A stretch of 64,000 nucleotides of DNA from positions 14,975,981 to 15,039,980 of the forward strand of contig JARWKL010000008.1 of assembly GCA_029961685.1 (NCBI GenBank). Direction: 5' to 3'. A program made the translations under genes and the position numbers. This document shows, one piece after another, positions 38,110-53,700 of the stretch; the stretch's first letter is position 1; every line of letters begins with the position of its first letter. The DNA comes from Aristolochia californica (taxonomy: Eukaryota; Streptophyta; Magnoliopsida; Piperales; Aristolochiaceae). The notes under the pieces are model-generated. The model did not search any database. It was not told the DNA's origin and worked only from the letters and a program-made list of their open reading frames with translations.

Positions 38110-41100
38110 GGCGGGGGATTTTTAATTGAGTGTTGACTCCCAAACCATAAGTCATTCTTTAAAAAAATATAGCCCATTACGCATGATAAATAACTTTACA
38201 ATCATCTATGATCGTTAAGTCTGCTTTTTGTAAATGGGCAAAATAATAGCTTGTTTGACTCTGGTAAATATCCCACCGCATGTTCACTTGAGAATTGAAT
38301 GTTATTTTCTTCAAAAGGTTTGGATCCATAGGTCATTTGCATCTTTAACAAGTTTCATTCATGCATATCCATTTTTTAAAACATGTGCAGAAAAATCTCT
38401 TTCTTTTAAAATTCCAAGCTATTAGAGTTGAACTAGTGGAATTTCCCAAACTTGGATAACAAAACTTTTGTGTTCATATGTGGTGTGTGAATAAATTTTG
38501 TTTACTTACAGATTTTATTGCATTATATTCTTTACATACATAAACTCTAAAATTTTCATTTTGTTGTGATCTATTTGCATTTAATCTCTTTTTTTGTTTA
38601 TGAGATGAAGGGAATGTGAAATCTGAAGTTTTGATTTAAGAAAAAAGTATACATGTAAAATGGAAATGCACAATGCAAAAAGGTAGAAGGATTGTAAATA
38701 GTTTTTAGTTTTTATATGTCAGGTTATGCAATCATCGGGAAAAGGGGGAGGCGTTGAATTTTTAACTGAGTGTTGACTCCCAATCCATAAGTCTTTCCTT
38801 ACAAAAATATAGCCCGTTACAAAAGATAAAGCTCTTTACAGTCATCAATGATCGTTAAGTCAACTTTTTGTAAGTGGGCAAAATAATGGCTTGTTTGACT
38901 CGGGTAAATATCCTACTGCACGTTCAACTGAGAAATTCATGTTATTCTCTTTAAAAGGTTTGGATCCGTAGGTGATTTGCATCTTTAACATGTTCCAAAC
39001 ATCCATATCCATTTTTTAAAACATGTGTAAAAAAATCACTTTCTTATAAAATTCCAAGCAATTATGGTTGAACTAGTGGAATTTCACAAACTTGGATAAC
39101 AAAACTTTTGTGGTCATTTGTGGTGTGTGAATAAATTTCTCTTACTTAGATTTGTTATTGCTTTACATTCTTTCCATACATAAAGTCTTAAATTTTCATT
39201 TTGTTATGATCTATTTACCTTTTATCTCTCTTTTTGTATATGAGATGAAGGGAAAGTGAAAACTCAAGTGTTGATTTAAGAAAAAAGTATACATCTAAAA
39301 TGGAAATGCACAATGCACAAAAGTAGAGAGAGATAATTCAAAAAAGTGTCTCTAATTTTTAGGGATTGTAAACTCTTTTTAGGTTTTATATATGATGTTT
39401 TGCAAATGTCAAGAAAAGGTGGAGGTGGGGGATTTTTAACTGAGTGTTGACTCCCAATCCATAAGTCATTCCTTACAAAAACATAGCCCGTTCCACATGA
39501 TAAAACACTTTACAATCATCTATGATCGTTAGGTCAAATTTTTGTAAATGGGAAAAATAATGGCTTGTTTGACTTAGGTAAATATCCCACCGCACGTTCA
39601 ATTGAGAATTTAATGTTATTCTCTTTAAAAGGATTGGATCTATAGATCATTTGCATCATTAACATGTTTCAAGCATGCATATCCATTTTTTTAAAAATGT
39701 GTAGAAAAATCTCTTTCTTATAAAATTCTAAGCTATTAGGGTTGAACTAGTGGAATTTTCAAAACTTGTATTACTAAACTTTTGTGTTTATTTGTTGTGT
39801 GTGAATAAATTTTCCTTACTTACATTTGTTATTGCTTTCAATTCTTTCCATACATAAACTCTAAAGTTTTCATTTTGTTGTGATCTATTTGCCTTTTATC
39901 TCTTTTTTTGTTTACGAGATGAAGGGAAAGTGAAAACTCAAGTTTTGATTTAAGAAAAAAGTATACATCTAAAAGGGAAATGCACAATGCACAAATGTAG
40001 AGATAGATAAGTAAAAAATGTGTTTGTAATTTGTATGGATTGTAAACTCTTTTTAGTTTTTATATATCATGTTTTGTAAACTTCGGGAAAAGGTGGAGGC
40101 GGGGGATTTTTAACTGAATGTTGTCTCCCAATCAATAAGTCATTCCTTACAAAAATTTACCCAATTACGCATAATAAATCACTTTACAAATCTATGATCG
40201 TCAGGTCAGATTTTCATAAATGGGCAAAATAATGACTTGTTTGACTCGGGTAAATATCCCACCACACGTTCACTTGAGAATTTAATGTTATTCTCTTTAA
40301 AAGATTTTGAGCATTAGGTCATTTGCATCGTTAACATGTTTCAAGCATGCATATCCCTTTTTTAAAACATGTGTAGAAAAATTGCTTTCTTATAAAATTT
40401 CAAGCTATTAGGGTTGAACTAGTGGATTTTCCCAATCTTGGATACAAAACTTTTGTGTACATTTGTGGTGTGTGAATAAATTTTATTTACTTACATTTTT
40501 TATTGCTTTAAATTCCTTCCATACATAAACTCAAAAATTTTTATTTTGTTGTGATCTATTTTTGTCTTTTATCTCTTTTTTTTGTTTACGAGATGAAGGC
40601 AAAATGAAAACTCAAGTTTTGATTTAAGAAAAAAGTACAAATATAAAATGGAAATGCACAATGCACAAATACAGAGAGAGATAATTCAAAAAAATGTCTA
40701 TAATTTATAGGAATTGTAAAATATTTTTAGTTTTTATATGTTAGGATTTGCTATCGTCGGGAAAAGGGGAAGCGGGGGATTTTTAACTGAGTGTTGACTA
40801 TCAATCAATAAGTCATTCCTTAAAAAAATATAGCCCGTTACGCATGATAAATCACTTGACAATAATCTAAGATCGTTAGATCAATTTTTTTAAATGGGCA
40901 AAATAATGGCTTATATGACTCGGGTAAATATCCCACCGCACATTCACTTGAGAGTTTAATGTTATTCTCTTTAAAAGGTTTGGATCAGTAGGTATTTTGC
41001 ATCTATAGCATGTTTCAAGCATGCATATCCATTTTTTAAAACATGTGTAGAAAAATGACTTTCTTATAAAATTCCAAGAAATTAGGGTTGAACGACTAGA

Positions 41101-43450
41101 ATTTCCCAAACTTGGATAACAAAACTTTTGTGTTCATTTGTGGTGGGTGAATAAATTTTTGTTATTTATATTTGTTATTGCTTTACATTCTTTCCATACA
41201 TAAAGTCTAAAATTTTCATTTTGTTGTGATCTATTTGCCTTTTATCTCTTGTTTTGTATACGAAATGAAGGAAAAGTGAAAACCCAAGTGTTGATTTAAG
41301 AAAAAAGTATACATCTAAAATGGAAATGCACAATGCACAAATGTAAAGAGAGATAATTCCAAAAAGTGTCTGTAATTTTAGGAATTGTAAACTCTTTTTA
41401 GTTTTTTTATATCATGTTTTGCAAACATCGGGAACAGTAAGTGGCGGGGGATTTTTAACTGAGTGTTGACTCCGAATCAATAAGTCATTCTGTACAAAAA
41501 TTCAGACCGTTACGGATGATAAATCACTTTACAATCATCTATGATTGTTAGGTCATTTTTTTGTAAATTGGCAAAATAATGGCTTGTTTGACTCGGGTAA
41601 ATATCCCACCGCACGTTTACTTGAGAATTTAATATTATTCTCTTTAAAAGGTTTGGATCCATAGGTCATTTGCATTTTTAACTTGTTTCAAGCATGCATA
41701 TCCATTTTTTAAACATGTATAGAAAAATCTCTTTCTTATAAAATTCCAAGCTATTAGGGTGGAACGAGTGGAATTTCCTATACTTGGATAACAAAACTTT
41801 TGTGTTCATTTGTGGTGTGTGGATAAATTTTTTATACTTAAATTTGTTATTGCATTAAATTCTTTTCATATACAAACTCTAAATTTTTCATTTTTTTGTG
41901 ATCTATTTGCCTTTTATCTCTTTTTTTGTTTACAAGATGAAGGGAAAGTGAAAACTGAAGTTTTGATTTTAGAAAAAAGTATACATCTAAAAAGGAAATG
42001 CACAATGCACAAATGTAGAGAGAGATAATTCAAAAAATTGTCTGTAATTTTTAGGGATTGTTAACTCTTTTTATTTTTTATATGAGGTTTTGTAATCTTT
42101 TGGAAAAGGGGAGGTAGTTGATTTTGAGTGTTGACTCCCAATCCTTAAGTCATTCCATACAAAAATATAGCCCGTTATGCATGTTAAATAACTTTACAAT
42201 CATCTACGATAGTTTGGTCACCTTTTTGTAAATGGGCAATATAATGACTGGTTTGACTCGGGTAAATATCCCCATGCATGTTCACTTGAGAATTTAATGT
42301 TATTCTCTTTAAAAGGTTTGGATCCATAGGTCATTCGCATATTTAACATGTTTCAAGCATTTGTATCCATTTTTTCAAACATGTGTAGAAAAATCTCTTT
42401 CTTATAAAATTACATGCAGTTAGGGTTGAATTAGTGGAATTTCCAAAACTTGGATTAAAAAACTTTTGTGTTCATTTTTGGTGTGTGAATAAACTTTCTT
42501 TACTTACATTTGTTATTGCTTTAAATTCTTTCCATACATAAACTCTAAAATTTTCATTTTGTTGTGATCTATTTTTTCCTTTTTTGTCTTTTTTTCTTAC
42601 GAGATGAAGGGAAAGTGAAAACTCAAGTTTTGATTTAAAAAAAAAATTATACATCTAAAATGCAAATGTACAATGCACAAATATTGAGAGAGATAATTCC
42701 AAAAAATTTCTGTAATTTTTAGAAATTGTAAACTCTTTTTAATTTTTATATATCAGGTTTTGCAATCATCAGGAAAAGGGGGAGGCGGGGGATTTTTAAT
42801 TGAGTGTTGACTCCCAAACCATAAGTCATACATTAAAAAATTATAGCCCGTTACGCATGATAAATAACTTTAAAATCATCTATGACCGTTAGGTTAGCTT
42901 TTTGTAAATGGGCAAAATAATAGCTTGTTTGACTCTGGTAAATATCCCACCGCACGTTCACTTGAGAATTGAATGTTATTCTCTTTAAAAGGTATGGATC
43001 CATTGGTCATTTGCATCTTTAACATGTTTCATTCATGCATATCCATTTTTTAAAACATGTGTAGAAAATTCTCTTTTTTTTTTAAATTCCTAGCTATTAG
43101 GGATGAACTAGTGGAATTTCCCAAGCTTGGATAACTAAACTTTTGTGTTCATATGTGGTTTGTGAATAAATTTTGCTTACTTACATTTTTTATTGCTTTA
43201 AATTCTTCACATACATAAACTCTAAAATTTTCATTTTGTTGAGATCTATTTGCATGCTATCTCTTTTTTTGTTTACGAAAAAAGTATTCATGGAAAATGG
43301 TAATGCACAATGCAAAAATGTAGAGGGATTGTAAACTATTTTAAGTTTTTATAAGTCAAGTTATGCCATCGTCGGGAAAAGGGGGAGGCGTTGAACTTTT
43401 AACTGAGTGTTGACTCCCTATCCGTAAGTCATTCCTTACAAAAATATAGC
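38110..43450 (-). repeat. ~4.65 kb (7-monomer) block repeat in the minus arm
   Basis: The monomer pair 38128/38768 matches 42803/43415. Both pairs have GACTCCCAAACCATAAG in the first monomer, and both have a shortened TAGAGGGATTGTAAA-type deletion followed by GGAGGCGTTGAA in the second. The copied deletion scar (near 38690 and 43322) shows the block duplicated after the deletion arose. Confidence 0.75.
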
Positions 43451-45414
43451 CCGTTGTGAAAGATAAATCTCTTTACAATCATCTATGATCGTTAAGTCAG
43501 CTTTTTGTAAATGGGCAAAATAATGGCTTGTTTGACTCGGGTAAATATCCCACCGCACATTCACTTGAGAATTTAATATTATTCTCCTTAAAAGGTTTGG
43601 ATCCGTAGGTGATTTGCATCTTCAACATGTTTCAAGCATGCATATCCATTTTTTAAAACATGCGTAGAAAAATCTCTTTCTTTTAAAATTCCTAGCCATT
43701 AGGGTTGAACTAGTGGAATTTCCCAAACTTGGATAACAAAACTTTAGTGTTCATTTGTGGTGTGTGAATAATTTTTCTTTATTTACATTTTGTATTGCAT
43801 TAAATTCTTTCCATACATAAATTATAAAATTTTCATTTTGTTGTGATCCATTTTTGCCTTTTATCTCTTTTTTTGTTTAAGAGAAGAATGGAAAGTGAAA
43901 ACTCTAGTTTTGATTTAATAAAAAAGTATACATCCAAAATGGAAGTGCACAATGCACAAATGTAGAGAGAGATAATTCAGAAAAGTCTCTGTAATTTTTA
44001 ACGATTGTAAACTCTTTTTAGTTTTTATATATCATGTTTTGTAAATGTCGGGAAAAGGGGGGGCGGGGGATTTTTAACTCAATGTTGACTCCCAATCAAT
44101 AAGTCATTCCTTACAAAATTTTAGCCCGTTATGCATGGTAAATCACTTTACAATCATCTATGATCGTTAGGTCAGTTATTTGTAAATGGGCAAAAAAATG
44201 GCTTGTTTCACTTGGGTAAATATCCCACCACACGTTCACTTGGGAATTTAATGTTATTCTCTTTAAAAGGTTTGGATCCATAGGTCATTTGAATATTTAA
44301 CATGTTTCAAGCATGCATATCCTTTTTTTAAAACATGTGTAGAAAAATCGCTTTCTTACAAAATTCCAAGCTTTTAGGGTTGAACTAGTGGATTTTCCCA
44401 AACTTGGAGAACAAAAATTTTGTGTTAATTTGTGGTGTGTGAATAAATTTTATTTACTTACATTTTTTATTGCTTTAAATTCTTTCCATACATCAACTCT
44501 AAAATTTTCATTATTTTGTGATCTATTTTTGCCTTTTAGGAGATTAAGGGAAAGTCAAAACTCATGTTTTGATTTAAGAAAAAAGTATACATCTAAAATG
44601 GAAAAGCACAAAGCACAAATGCAGAAAGAGATAATTCAGAAAAGTGTCTGTAATTTTTAGGGATTGTAAACTCTTTTTAGTTTTTATATATCATGTTTTA
44701 CAATCGTCAGGAAAAGGGGGAGGCGGGGTATATTTAACTGTGTGTTGACTCCTAAACCATAAGTCATTCCTTACAAAAATATAGCCTGTTATGCCTCAAA
44801 AAATAGTTTACAATCATCTATGATTGTTACGTCAACTTTTTTTAAATGGGCAAAATAATGGCCTGTATGACTCGGGTAAATATCCCACCGCACATTCACT
44901 TGAGAATCTAATGTTATTCTCTTTAAAAGGTTTGGATCCATATGTCATTTGCATCTTTAACATGTTTCAAGCATGCATATCCATTTTTTAAAACATGTGT
45001 AGAAAAAACTCTTTCTTATAAAATTTGAAGATGTTAGGGTTGAACTAGTGGAATTTCCCAAACATTTGTGGTGTGTGAATAAATTTTCTTTACTTACATT
45101 TCTTTTTTCTTTAAATTCTTTCCATACATAAACTCTTAAATTTTCATTTTGTTGTGATCTATTTTTGCCTTTCATCTATTTTGTTTGTTTACGAGATGAA
45201 GGGAAAGTGAAAACCCAAGTTTTGATTTAGAAAAATGTATACATCAAAAATGGAAATGCACGATACACAAATGTAGAGAGAGATTCAAAAAAGTGTCTGT
45301 AATTTATAGGGATTGTAAAATATTTTTAGTTTTTATATATTAGGTTTTGCAATCGTCCCGAAAAAGGGGAGGCATGGGATTTTTAACTGAGTGTTGACTC
45401 CCAATCAATAAGTC

Positions 45415-45560
45415 ATTCCTTAACACAAATGTAGAGAGAGATAATTCCTAAAAGTGTCTGTAATTTTTTGGGATTTTGAACTCTTTATAGTTTTTATATA
45501 TCAGGTTCTGCAATCATCAGAAAAAGGGAGAGGTGGGGGATTTTTAACTGAGTGTTGACC
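45415..45560 (-). repeat. Deletion scar: ~510 bp missing from a satellite B monomer
   Basis: AAGTCATTCCTTA joins to ACACAAATGTAGAGAGAG near 45422, leaving only ~162 bp between consecutive landmarks. Confidence 0.82.
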
Positions 45561-46859
45561 CCCAATCCATAAGTAATTTTATACAATAATTATATCCCCA
45601 TTACGAATGGTAAATCAATTTACAATCATCTACAATCGTTTGGTTAGCTTTTTGTTCATGGGCAAAATAATGGCTTGTTTGACTCGGGTAAATATCCCAC
45701 CACACATTCACTTGAGAATTTAATGTTATTCTATTTAAAAGGTTTGGATCCATAAGTCATTTGCATCTTTAACATATTTCAAGCATGGATATCCATTTTT
45801 TAAAATATCTGTAGAAAAATCTCTTTCCTATAAAATTCCGAGCTATTAGGGTTGAACTAGTGGAATTTCCAAAAATTGGATATCAAAACTTTTGTGTTCA
45901 TTTGTGGTGTGTGAATAAATTTTCTTTACTTACATTTGTTTATTGCTTTATATTATTTCCACACATAAACTCTAAAATTTTCATTTTGTTGTGATCTATT
46001 TGCCTTTTATCTCTTTTTTTGTTTACGAGATGAAGGGAAAGTGAAAACTCAAGTTTTGATTTAAGAAAAAAGTAAACATTTAAAATGGAAATGCACAATG
46101 CACAAATGTAGAGAGAGATAAGTCCAAAAAGTGTCTATAATTTTTAGGGATTGTAAACTCTTATTAGTTTTTATGTATCATGTTTTGCAATCGTTGGGAA
46201 ATGGGGGAGGTGATGGATTTTTAACTGAGTGTTGACTCCTTATCCTTAAGTCATTCCTTACAAAAATATAGCCCTTTAGGCATGATAAATCACTTTAAAA
46301 TCATCTATGATCGTTAGGTCAGCTTTTTGTAAATGGGCAAAATAATGGCTTGTTTGACTCGGGTAAATATCCCACCGCACGTGCACTTGAGAATTTAATG
46401 TTATTCTCTTTCAAAGGTTTGGATCCATAGGTCATTTGCATCTTTAACATGTTTAAAGCATGGACATCCATTTTTTAAAACATGTGTAGAAAAATCTTTG
46501 TAATAAAATTCTGAGCTTTTATGGTTGAACTAGTGAAATTTCCCAAAATTGGATAACAAAACATTCGTGTTCATTTGTGGTGTGTGAATAAATTTTATTT
46601 ACTTACATTTTTTTATTGCTTTCAATTATTTCCATACAGAAACTCTAAAATTTTCATTTTGTTGTGATCTATTTGCCTTTTATCTGTTTTTCTGTTTACG
46701 AAATGAAGGGAAAGTGAAAACTCAATTTTTTATTTAAGAAAAAAGTATACATCTAAAATGGAAATGCACAACGTAAAAATGTAGGGAAAGATAATTCCTA
46801 AAAGTGATTGTAACTTTTTTGGATTTTAAACTCTTTGTAGATATTTTATATCAGGTTCA

Positions 46860-47700
46860 GCAATCGTCTGGAAAAGGGGGAGGCGGGGGATTTTTATCTG
46901 AGTGTTCACTCCCAATCCATGAGTAATTCCTTACAAAAAATATAGCTCGTTACGCATTATAAATCACTTTACAATCATCTACGACCGTTGGGTCAATTTT
47001 TTGTAAATGGGCAAAATAATGGCTTGTTTGACTCGGGTAAATATCCCACTGCACGTGCACTTGAGAATTTAATGTTATTCTCTTTCAAAGGTTTGGATCC
47101 ATAGGTCATTTGCATCTTTAACATGTTAAAAGCATGGATATCCATTTTTTAAAACATGTGTAGAAAAATCTTTGTAATAAAATTCTGAGCTCTTATGGTT
47201 GAACTAGTGGAATTTCCCAAAATTGGATAACAAAACATTCGTGTTCATTTGTGGTGTGTGAATAAATTTTATTTACTAACATTTGTTTATTGCTTTCAAT
47301 TATTTCCATACAGAAACTCTAAAATTTTCATTTTGTTGTGATCTATTTGCCTTTTATCTGTTTTTCTATTTACGAGATGAAGGGAAAGTGAAAACTCAAT
47401 TTTTTATTTAAGAAAAAAGTATACATCTAAAATGGAAATGCACAACGTACAAATGTAGGGAAAGATAATTCCTAAAAGTGATTGTAACTTTTTTGAATTT
47501 TAAACTCTTTGTAGATATTTTATATCAGGTTCAGCAATCGTCTGGAAAAGGGGGAGGCGGGGGATTTTTATCTGAGTGTTCACTCCCAATCCATGAGTAA
47601 TTCCTTACAAAACATATAGCTAGTTACGCATTATAAATCACTTTACAATCATCTACGACCGTTGGGTCAGCTTTTTTGTAAATGGGCAAAATAATGGCTT
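46860..47700 (-). repeat. Recent tandem duplication of one satellite B monomer
   Basis: The monomers landmarked at 46900 and 47575 are nearly identical over the whole unit. They share GTAGATATTTTATATCAGG, CAGCAATCGTCTGG, GTGTTCACTCCCAATCC and CTACGACCGTTGGGTCA, unlike the usual ~10-15% spread between neighbours. Confidence 0.82.
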
Positions 47701-50700
47701 GTTTGACTCGGGTAAATATCCCACCGCACGTTCACTTGAGAATTTAATGTTATTCTCCTTCAAAGGTTTGGATCCATAGGTCATTTGCATCTTTAGCATG
47801 TATAAAGCATGGATATCCATTTTTTAAAACATGTGTATAAAAATCTTTCTTATAAAATTCCGAGCTATTAGGGTTGAACTTGTGGAATTTCCCAAAATTG
47901 GATAACAAAACTTCTATGTTCATTTGTTGTGTGTGAATAAATTTTCTTTACTTACATTTGTTTATTGCTATAAATTATTTCCATACATAAACTCTAAAAT
48001 TTTCATTTTGTTGTGATCTATTTGCCTTTTATCTCTTTTTTTGTTTACGAGATGAAGGGAAAGTGAAAACTCAAGTTTTGATTTAAGGAAAAAGTATACA
48101 TATAAATTGGAATTGCACAATGCACAAATGTAGAGAGAGATAATTCAACAAAGTGTCCGTAATTTTTAGGGATTGTAATATCCTTTTAGTTTTTATATAT
48201 CACATTCTGCAATTGTCGAGAAAAGGGGGAGGTTGGGGATTTTTAATTGAGTGTTGACTCCATATCCATAAGTCATTCCTTACAAAACTATAGCCCGTTA
48301 TGCATGATATATCATTTTACAATCATCTATGATCGTTAGGTCTATTTTTTGTAAATGGGAAAAATAATGGGTTGTTTGACTCAGGTAAATATCCTACCGC
48401 ACATTCACTTGAGAATTTAATCTTATTCTCATTAGAAGTTTTGGATCCATAGGTCCTTTGCATCTCTAACATGTTTCAAGCATGCATATCCATTTTTTAA
48501 AACATGTGTAGAAAAATCTCTTTCTTATAAAATTCCGAGCAACAAGGGTTGAACTAGTGGAATGTCCCAAAATTTGGTAACAAAAATTTTGTGTTCATTT
48601 GTTGTGTGTGAATAAATTTTTTTTACTTACATTTTTTTATTGCTTTAAGTTATTTCCATACTTAAACTCTAAAATTTTCATTTTTTTTCTGATCTATTTG
48701 CCTTTTTATCTCTTTTTTTGTTTACATGATGAAGGGAAAGTGAAAACTCAAGTCTTGATTGAAGAAAAAAAGTATACATCTAAAATGGAAATGCACAAAG
48801 CACAAATGTAGAGGGAGATAATTCCAAAATGTGTCTGAAATTTTTAGGGATTGGAAGCACTTTTTAGTTTTTATATATTAGGTTCTCCAATTGTCGGGAA
48901 AAGGGGGAGGCAGGGGATTTTTAACAGTGTTGACTCCCAATCCATTAGGCATTCCTTTCAAAACTATAGCCTGTTACGCATGATAAATCAGTTTACAATC
49001 ATCTATGATCGTTAGGTCTGCTTTTTATAAATGGGCAAAATAATGGCTTGTTTGACTCGGGTAAATATCCTACCGCACGTTCACTTGAGAATTTAATGTT
49101 ATTCTCTTTAGAAGGTTTGGATCCATAGGTCATTTGCATCTTTAACATGTTTCAAACATGCAAATCCATGTTTTGAAACTGGTGTGGAAAAATCTCTTTC
49201 TCATAAAATTCCGTGCTATTGGTCTTGAACTAGTGGAATTTCCCAAACTTGGATACAAGAAATTTTGTGTTCATTTGTGGTTTGAGAATAAATTATCTTT
49301 ACTTACTTTTGTTTATTGGTTTAAATTCTTACCATACATAAACTCTTCAATTTTCATTTTGTTGTGATCTTTTTGCCTTTTATCTCTTTGTTTGTTTATG
49401 AGATGAAGAGAAAGTGAAAACTCATGTTTTGATTTAAGAAAAAAGTATACATCAAAAATGGAAATGCACAATGCACAAATTTAGAGAGAGATAATTCCAA
49501 AAAGCGTCTGTAATTGATAGGGATTGAAAACTCTTTTTTGTTTTGAAATATCAGGTTATGCAATCAAACCGAAAAGGGGGAGGCGAGGGATTTTTAACTG
49601 AGTGTTGACTCCCAATCCATCAGTCATTCCATGCAAAAATATAGCCTGTTACGTATGATAAATCACTTTAAAATCATCTATGATCGTTAGGTCAGCTTTT
49701 TGTCATTGGGCAAAATAATGGCTTGTTTGCCTCGGATAAATATCCAACCGCACGTTCACTTGAGAATTTAATGTTATTCTCTTTAAAAGGTTTGGATCCA
49801 TAGGTCATTTGCATCTTTAACATGTTTTAAGCATGCATATCACTTTTTAAAAAAAATGTAGAAAATCACTTTCTTATAAAATTCCGAGCTGTTAGGTTTG
49901 AACCAGTGGAATTTCCCAAAATTGGATAACAAAACTTTTGTGTTCATTTTTCGTGTATGCATAAATTTTCTTTACTTACATTTGTTCATTGTTTTAAATT
50001 ATTTCCATATATAAACTCTGAAATTTTCATTTTGTTGAGATCTATTTGCCTTTTATCTCTTTTTTTGTTTACGAGATGATGGGAAAAGTGAAAACTCAAG
50101 TTTTGATTTAAGAAGAAAGCATACATATAAAATTGAAATGCACAATGTGCAAATGCCGGAACAGATAATTCCAAAAAGTGTTAGTAATTTTTACAGACTG
50201 TAATCTCCTTTTAGTTTTTATATATCAGCTTCTACAATCGTTGGGAAAAAAGAGGGAGGCGGGGGATTTTTAACTGAGTATTAACTCCCAATCCATCAGT
50301 AATTCTTTACAAAAATATAGGCCGTTACGCATGATAATTCACTTTACAATCATCTATGATCGTTAGGTCAACTTTTCGTGAATGGGCATAATAATGGCTT
50401 CTTTGACTCGGGTAAATATCCCACTGCATGTTCACTTAAGAATTTAATATTATTTTCTTTAAAAGGTTTGGATCCATTGGTCATTTGAATCTTTAACATG
50501 TTTCAAGCATGCATATCCATTTTTTAAAACATGTGTAGAAAATTCTCTATCTTATAAAATTTCGAGCTATTAGGGTTGAACTAGTAGAATTTCCCAAACT
50601 TGGATAACAAAACTTTTGTGTTCATTTGTGGTGTGTGAATAAATTTTATTTTCTTACATTTTTTTATTGCTTTAAATTATTTCCATTTTCATTTAGGAGT

Positions 50701-53700
50701 GATCTATTTGCTTTTTATCTTTTTTTTTGTCTACGAGATGAAGAGAGAGTGAAAACTCAAGTTTTGATTTAAGAAAAAAGTATACATCTAAAATGCAAAT
50801 GGACAATGCACAAATTTAGAGAGAGATAATACCAAAAAGTATTTGTAGTTTTTTGGGATCGTAAACCCATTTTAGTTTTTATATATCAGGTTCTACAATC
50901 GTCGGGAAAAGGAGGAGGCGGGGGATTTTTATGTAAGTGTTGACTCCCAATCCATAATTTATTCCTTAAAAAGTAGCCCGTTACGCATGATAAATCTTTA
51001 TACAATCATCTATGATCTTTAGGACAACTTTTTGTAAATTTGAAAAATATTGGTATGTTTGACTCGGGTAAATATCCCACAGCAAGTTCACTTGTGAATT
51101 TATAGTTATTCTCTTTAAAAGGTTTGGATCCATAGGTCATCTGCATCTCTAAAATGTTTCGAGCATGGATATCAATTTTTTAAAACATGTGTAGAAAAAT
51201 ATAGTTCTTATAAAATTCCGAGCTATTAGGGTAGAACTTGTGGTATTTCCCAAACTTGGCTAAAAAAACTTTTGTGTTCATTTGTGGAGTCAGAATAAAT
51301 TTTCTTTATTTACATTTGTTTATTGCTTTAAATTCTTTCCATACAAAAAATCTAAAATTTTCATTTTGTTGTGATTTATTTGCCTCTTATCTCTTTTTTA
51401 GTTTATGAGATGAAGAGAAAATGAAAACTCAAGTTTTAATTTAAGAAAAAATTATACATCTAAAATGGAAATGCACAATGCACAAATGTAGAGAGAGATA
51501 ATTCCAAAAAGTGTCTGTAATTTTTAGGGATTGTATACTCTTTTTAGTTTTTATATATCAGGTTATGCAATCATCGCGAAAAGGGGGAGGCTGGGGAGTT
51601 TTATCTGAGTGTTGACTCCCAATCTATAAGTCATTCCTTAAAAAAATATAGCCAGTTACGCATGATAAATCACTATAGAATCATCTATGAACTTTAGGTC
51701 AACTTTTTCTAAATGGGCAAAATAATGGCTTGTTTGACTTGGGTAAATATCCCACCACACGTTCACTTGAAAATTTAATGTTATTCTGTATAAAAGGTTT
51801 GGATCCATAGGTCATTTGCATCTTTAACATTTTTCAAGCATGCAGATCCATTTTTTGAAACATGTGTAGAAAAATCTCTTTCTTCTAAAATTCCGAGATA
51901 TCAGGGTTGAACTTGTGGAATTTCCAAAACATGGATACCAAAACTTTTGTGTTCATTTGTGGTGTGTGAATAAATTTTCTTTTCTTACAATTGTTTATTG
52001 CTTTAAATTCCTTTCATACATAAACTCTAAAATTTTCATTTTGTTGTGAACTTTTTGCCGTTTATATCTTTTTTTGTTTACGAGATGAAGGGAAAATGAA
52101 AACCCAAGTTTTGATTTATGAAACAAGTATACATCTAAAATGGAAATGCACAATGCACAAATGTAGAGAAAGATAATTCCAAAAAGTGTCTATAATTTTT
52201 AGGGATTGTAAAGTCTTTTTAGTTTTTTGATATCAGATTATGCAATCGTCGGGAAAAGGGGATGGCTGAGGATTTTTAACTAAGTGTTGACTCCCAATCC
52301 ATAAGTCATTCCTTACAAAAAAAAATAGCCTGTTACGCATAATAAATCACTTTACAATCATCTATGATCGTTAGGTCAACTTTTTGTAAATGGGCAAAAT
52401 AATGGCTTGTTTGACTCGGGTAAATATCCCACCACACGTTCACTTGATAATTTAATGTTATTCTCTTTAAAAGGTTTGGATCCATAGGTAATTTGCACCT
52501 TTAACATGTTTCAAGCATGTATATCCATTTTTTAAAACATGTGTAGAAAAATTTCTTTCTTATAAAATTCTGAGTGATTAGGGTTGAACAAGTGGAATAT
52601 CTAAAAATTGGATAACAAAACTTTTGTGTTCATTTGTGGTGTGTGAATAAATTTTCTTTACTTGCATTTTTTATTGCATTAAATTCCTTCCATACAAAAA
52701 CTCTAAAATTTTCATTTTGTTGTGATCTATTTGCCTTTTACCTCTTTTTTTGTTTATGAGATGAAGGGAAAGTGAATACTCAAGTTTTGATTTAAGAAAA
52801 AAGTATACATCTAAAATGGGAAATCAAGATGCAAAAAGGTAGAGAGAGATAATTCCAAAAATTGTCTTTAATTTTTAGGATTGTAAACTCTTTTTAGTTT
52901 TTATATATCAAGTTTTTCAATCGTTGGGTAAAGGGGGAGGCAGGGGATTTTTACCTGAGTGTTGACTCCCAATCCATAAATCCTGCCTTAAAAAAATATT
53001 GCCTGTTACTCGTGGTAAATCACTTTACAATCATCTATGCTAGATAGGCCAGCTTTATGTAATTGGGCAAAATAATGGCTTGTTTGATTCTGCTAAATAT
53101 CTCACCGCACGTTCACTGGCGAATTTAATGTTATTCTATTTAAAAGGTTTGGTTCCATAGGTCATTTTTATCTTTAACATGTTTCAAACATGCATATCCA
53201 TTTTTTAACACATGGGTACAAAAATCTCCTTCTTATAAAATTCCGAGCTATTAGGGTTGAACATGTGGAATTTCCCGAACTTGGAAAACAAAATTTTAGT
53301 GTTCATTCCGGGTGTGTGAATAAATTTTGTTTACTCACATTTTTTTATTGCTTTAAGTTCTTTCCATATATAAACTCTAAAATTTTCATTTTGTTGTGAT
53401 CTAATTGCCTTTTATCTCTTTTTTTGTTTACAAGAAGAAGGGAAAGTGAAAACTCAAGTTTTTATTTAAGAAAAAAGTATACATTTAAGATGGAAATACA
53501 CAATACACAAATGTAGAGAGAGATAATTCCAAAAAGTGTCTGTAATTTTTGGAGATTGTAATATCTTTTTAGTTTTTATATATCAGGTTCTGCAATCGTC
53601 GGGAAATGGGGGAAGTGGAGGATTTTTAACTGAATGTTGACTCCGTATCTATCTGTGATTCCTCAAAACAATATAGGCCGTTACGCATGATAAATCACTT